Positions 63,056-64,000 of a stretch of DNA of 64,000 nt are shown here, one piece after another. The position numbers and the translations under genes were made by a program. Source of the DNA: Leptospira sp. 96542 (lineage in GTDB: Bacteria; Spirochaetota; Leptospiria; Leptospirales; Leptospiraceae); contig JARJFC010000018.1 of NCBI GenBank assembly GCA_029310945.1, forward strand, positions 17,021 to 81,020, read 5' to 3'. A model generated the notes under the pieces. The model was given only the letters and a program-made list of their open reading frames with translations, searched no databases and had not been told where the DNA came from. How positions within the stretch are numbered: position 1 is the first letter of the stretch; each line of letters starts with the position of its first letter.

Positions 63056-63478
63056 ATGAAATCAGGATCACAAAGGGAAGCAAAATCGTGGGCAATGTTT
63101 GCCATTTCGGGCGGAAGGCTCCGGCCAGCCGAGGTTACGGAAAAATTGGGTCTAAAACCCGATTTTGACCAAGGATCCGACGTGAAGGACGCAGAAAATG
63201 CCTCCCTCCCAGGCCATTGGCAACTCAATTCGAAACTCAGTCCAGACCACAACTTGGCCGACCATATTTGGGAAATCCTCAAAATTTTGGGCCCAGTGCG
63301 GCGCGAGTTGAAAGAATTCACAGAAAATTACGAATCTGTCATTTATGCTTCCGTTGAATTTGTAGATGAGTTTACAAAAGGTATCAAAATTGATCGGCGA
63401 ACCATGCTTTTGTTAGGTGAGCTTGGGGTTGACTTAGAAATCATTCCCTGGAAGAACGGAGAGAATCACGGAGGATAG
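63056..63478 (+). CDS. DUF4279-like protein
   Basis: 140 residues with the pattern FAISGGRLRPAEVTEKLGLKPD, LPGHWQLNSKL and ASVEFVDEFTKGIKIDRRTM seen in DUF4279 proteins, which are often found with toxin-immunity or defence genes but lack an assigned function. Cytosolic. Divergent from the response regulator and convergent with the next gene, overlapping its end by 38 bases. Confidence 0.75.
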   Translation: MKSGSQREAKSWAMFAISGGRLRPAEVTEKLGLKPDFDQGSDVKDAENASLPGHWQLNSKLSPDHNLADHIWEILKILGPVRRELKEFTENYESVIYASVEFVDEFTKGIKIDRRTMLLLGELGVDLEIIPWKNGENHGG

Positions 63479-63800
63479 CGGGATTCGGAAATAATAGCTT
63501 CAATAATCCAAATCGTTGTAAGTACAAATAAGCGGGTAGGTTCAGACCAACGAGAACAAGGAACCTTTTTTTCAATCGTAAGTCCCTTGCTAATTTTAAG
63601 AGTTGGGTGAGAAAGGGTAAGGGAAAGTATTCTAACATTTCCAAATCAATTTGTATATGAGATCTTGTTTGGAAAAATAACATATCGATGACGGCGTCCA
63701 TCTCTTCGGAAAAATCTTTATGTACTGTTTTGCTTAACACACGGATTTCGTATGCGTTTTGGATTTCATTTACAGATATAAATTTAGTTTTTTTCGCCAT
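63441..63800 (-). CDS. STAS-like small protein
   Basis: 119 residues. Start MAKKTKFISVNEIQNAYEI and the strand-helix pattern IQIDLEMLEYFPLPFLTQLL and RLKKRFLVLVGLNLPAYLYL match anti-sigma-factor-antagonist (STAS) domains, although the usual phosphorylatable Ser in DxSxV is replaced by Glu/Tyr-containing sequence. It starts 13 bases from the divergent EpmA-like gene. Regulatory role is inference. Confidence 0.6.
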   Translation of the reverse strand: MAKKTKFISVNEIQNAYEIRVLSKTVHKDFSEEMDAVIDMLFFQTRSHIQIDLEMLEYFPLPFLTQLLKLARDLRLKKRFLVLVGLNLPAYLYLQRFGLLKLLFPNPAILRDSLRSSRE

Positions 63801-63813
63801 TTAAGGAAACCCT

Positions 63814-64000
63814 ATGCACACACTACCAAAAGAGATACTTATTTTTCGTGCAAATGTTTTAAAATTGATCCGTAAACTTCTTTGGGAGAAAGATTTTATA
63901 GAAGTGGATAGCCCTTGCCTAAAACCAGTGGTGGGCATGGAACCTTACTTAGATCCTTTTTTAGTGACTTCTCCCGATGGAAAGGAAAAGGGTTATCTCA
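63814..64000 (+). CDS. epmA: EpmA/PoxA-like lysyl-tRNA-synthetase paralog, 3' end beyond the window
   Basis: The visible 62 residues begin MHTLPKEILIFRANVLKLIR and contain FIEVDSPCLKPVVGMEPYLD, the N-terminal class II aminoacyl-tRNA-synthetase motif 1 region of EpmA (GenX), which lacks the tRNA-binding domain. EpmA attaches beta-lysine to elongation factor P. AAGGA lies 6 bases before the ATG. Only the start is seen; a full lysyl-tRNA synthetase is less likely because there is no OB-fold before motif 1. Confidence 0.8.
   Translation, partial: MHTLPKEILIFRANVLKLIRKLLWEKDFIEVDSPCLKPVVGMEPYLDPFLVTSPDGKEKGYL

Noticed and set aside
1..64000. tRNA, rRNA, tmRNA or known riboswitches
   Set aside because: No TPsiC-arm-like sequence with a matching acceptor stem, and no tmRNA, RNase P or common riboswitch core was recognised by eye; a covariance-model search would be decisive.

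Overview
The window looks like part of a spirochaete replicon of the genus Leptospira, probably a saprophytic or otherwise environmental species and probably the small secondary chromosome (CII). This rests on protein-level resemblance (Bat-type proteins, DUF1574-like MBOAT partners, lax spirochaetal lipoboxes, a Leptospira-type asd/pyk block), on the moderately AT-rich base composition, and on a parA-parB-rep type replication/partition locus lying beside asd. asd and aconitase are recalled as CII genes in Leptospira. No database search was possible, so species and replicon assignments are inference.

Layout. 0-4.0 kb: end of a Bat (aerotolerance-type) cluster, batC-like and batD, followed by htpG. 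4.0-9.25 kb: a soluble sensor kinase with a substrate-binding-protein-like N-terminus, a repeat protein, a polytopic membrane protein and an MqnD-type menaquinone enzyme. 9.2-19.2 kb: the replicon core, somewhat richer in G+C. It holds a phage tail-fibre-like/discoidin protein, a rep-like gene with a structured leader, parB and parA, two parS-like palindromes, a degenerate NtrC-like AAA regulator, several orphan genes, and about 0.9 kb of non-coding DNA carrying an unusual hairpin array. 19.2-28.2 kb: an MBOAT/SGNH acylation pair, then asd, a 658-residue orphan, pyk and an Omp85-type outer-membrane protein. 28.2-37.7 kb: pirin, then a tightly packed operon of a chemoreceptor-like protein, a secreted caspase-fold protease, three paralogous kelch-like lipoproteins and an orphan. 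37.7-45 kb: a minus-strand envelope glycoconjugate block (MazG-like, SGNH, MBOAT, three membrane or glycosyl-transfer proteins, a GT4 enzyme). 45-55 kb: queA, an outer-membrane barrel candidate, a FlgO-like lipoprotein, aconitase, a J-domain-like protein, a methyltransferase, a large lipoprotein and pnuC. 55-58 kb: ankyrin lipoprotein, and an ArsR/SRPBCC/YdeI/DoxX operon. 58-61 kb: accessory DNA with small lipoproteins and an AbiE-type toxin-antitoxin pair. 61-64 kb: cutA, a response regulator/holin-like operon, DUF4279-like and STAS-like proteins, and the start of an EpmA-like gene.

The most interesting parts are the replication/partition locus (new parS-like sequence, possible counter-transcript control of rep, hairpin array), the caspase-kelch operon, the kinase with a fused binding-protein domain, and the AbiE operon with a perfect 38-bp palindrome over its promoter. 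No tRNA, rRNA, IS element or CRISPR array was recognised.
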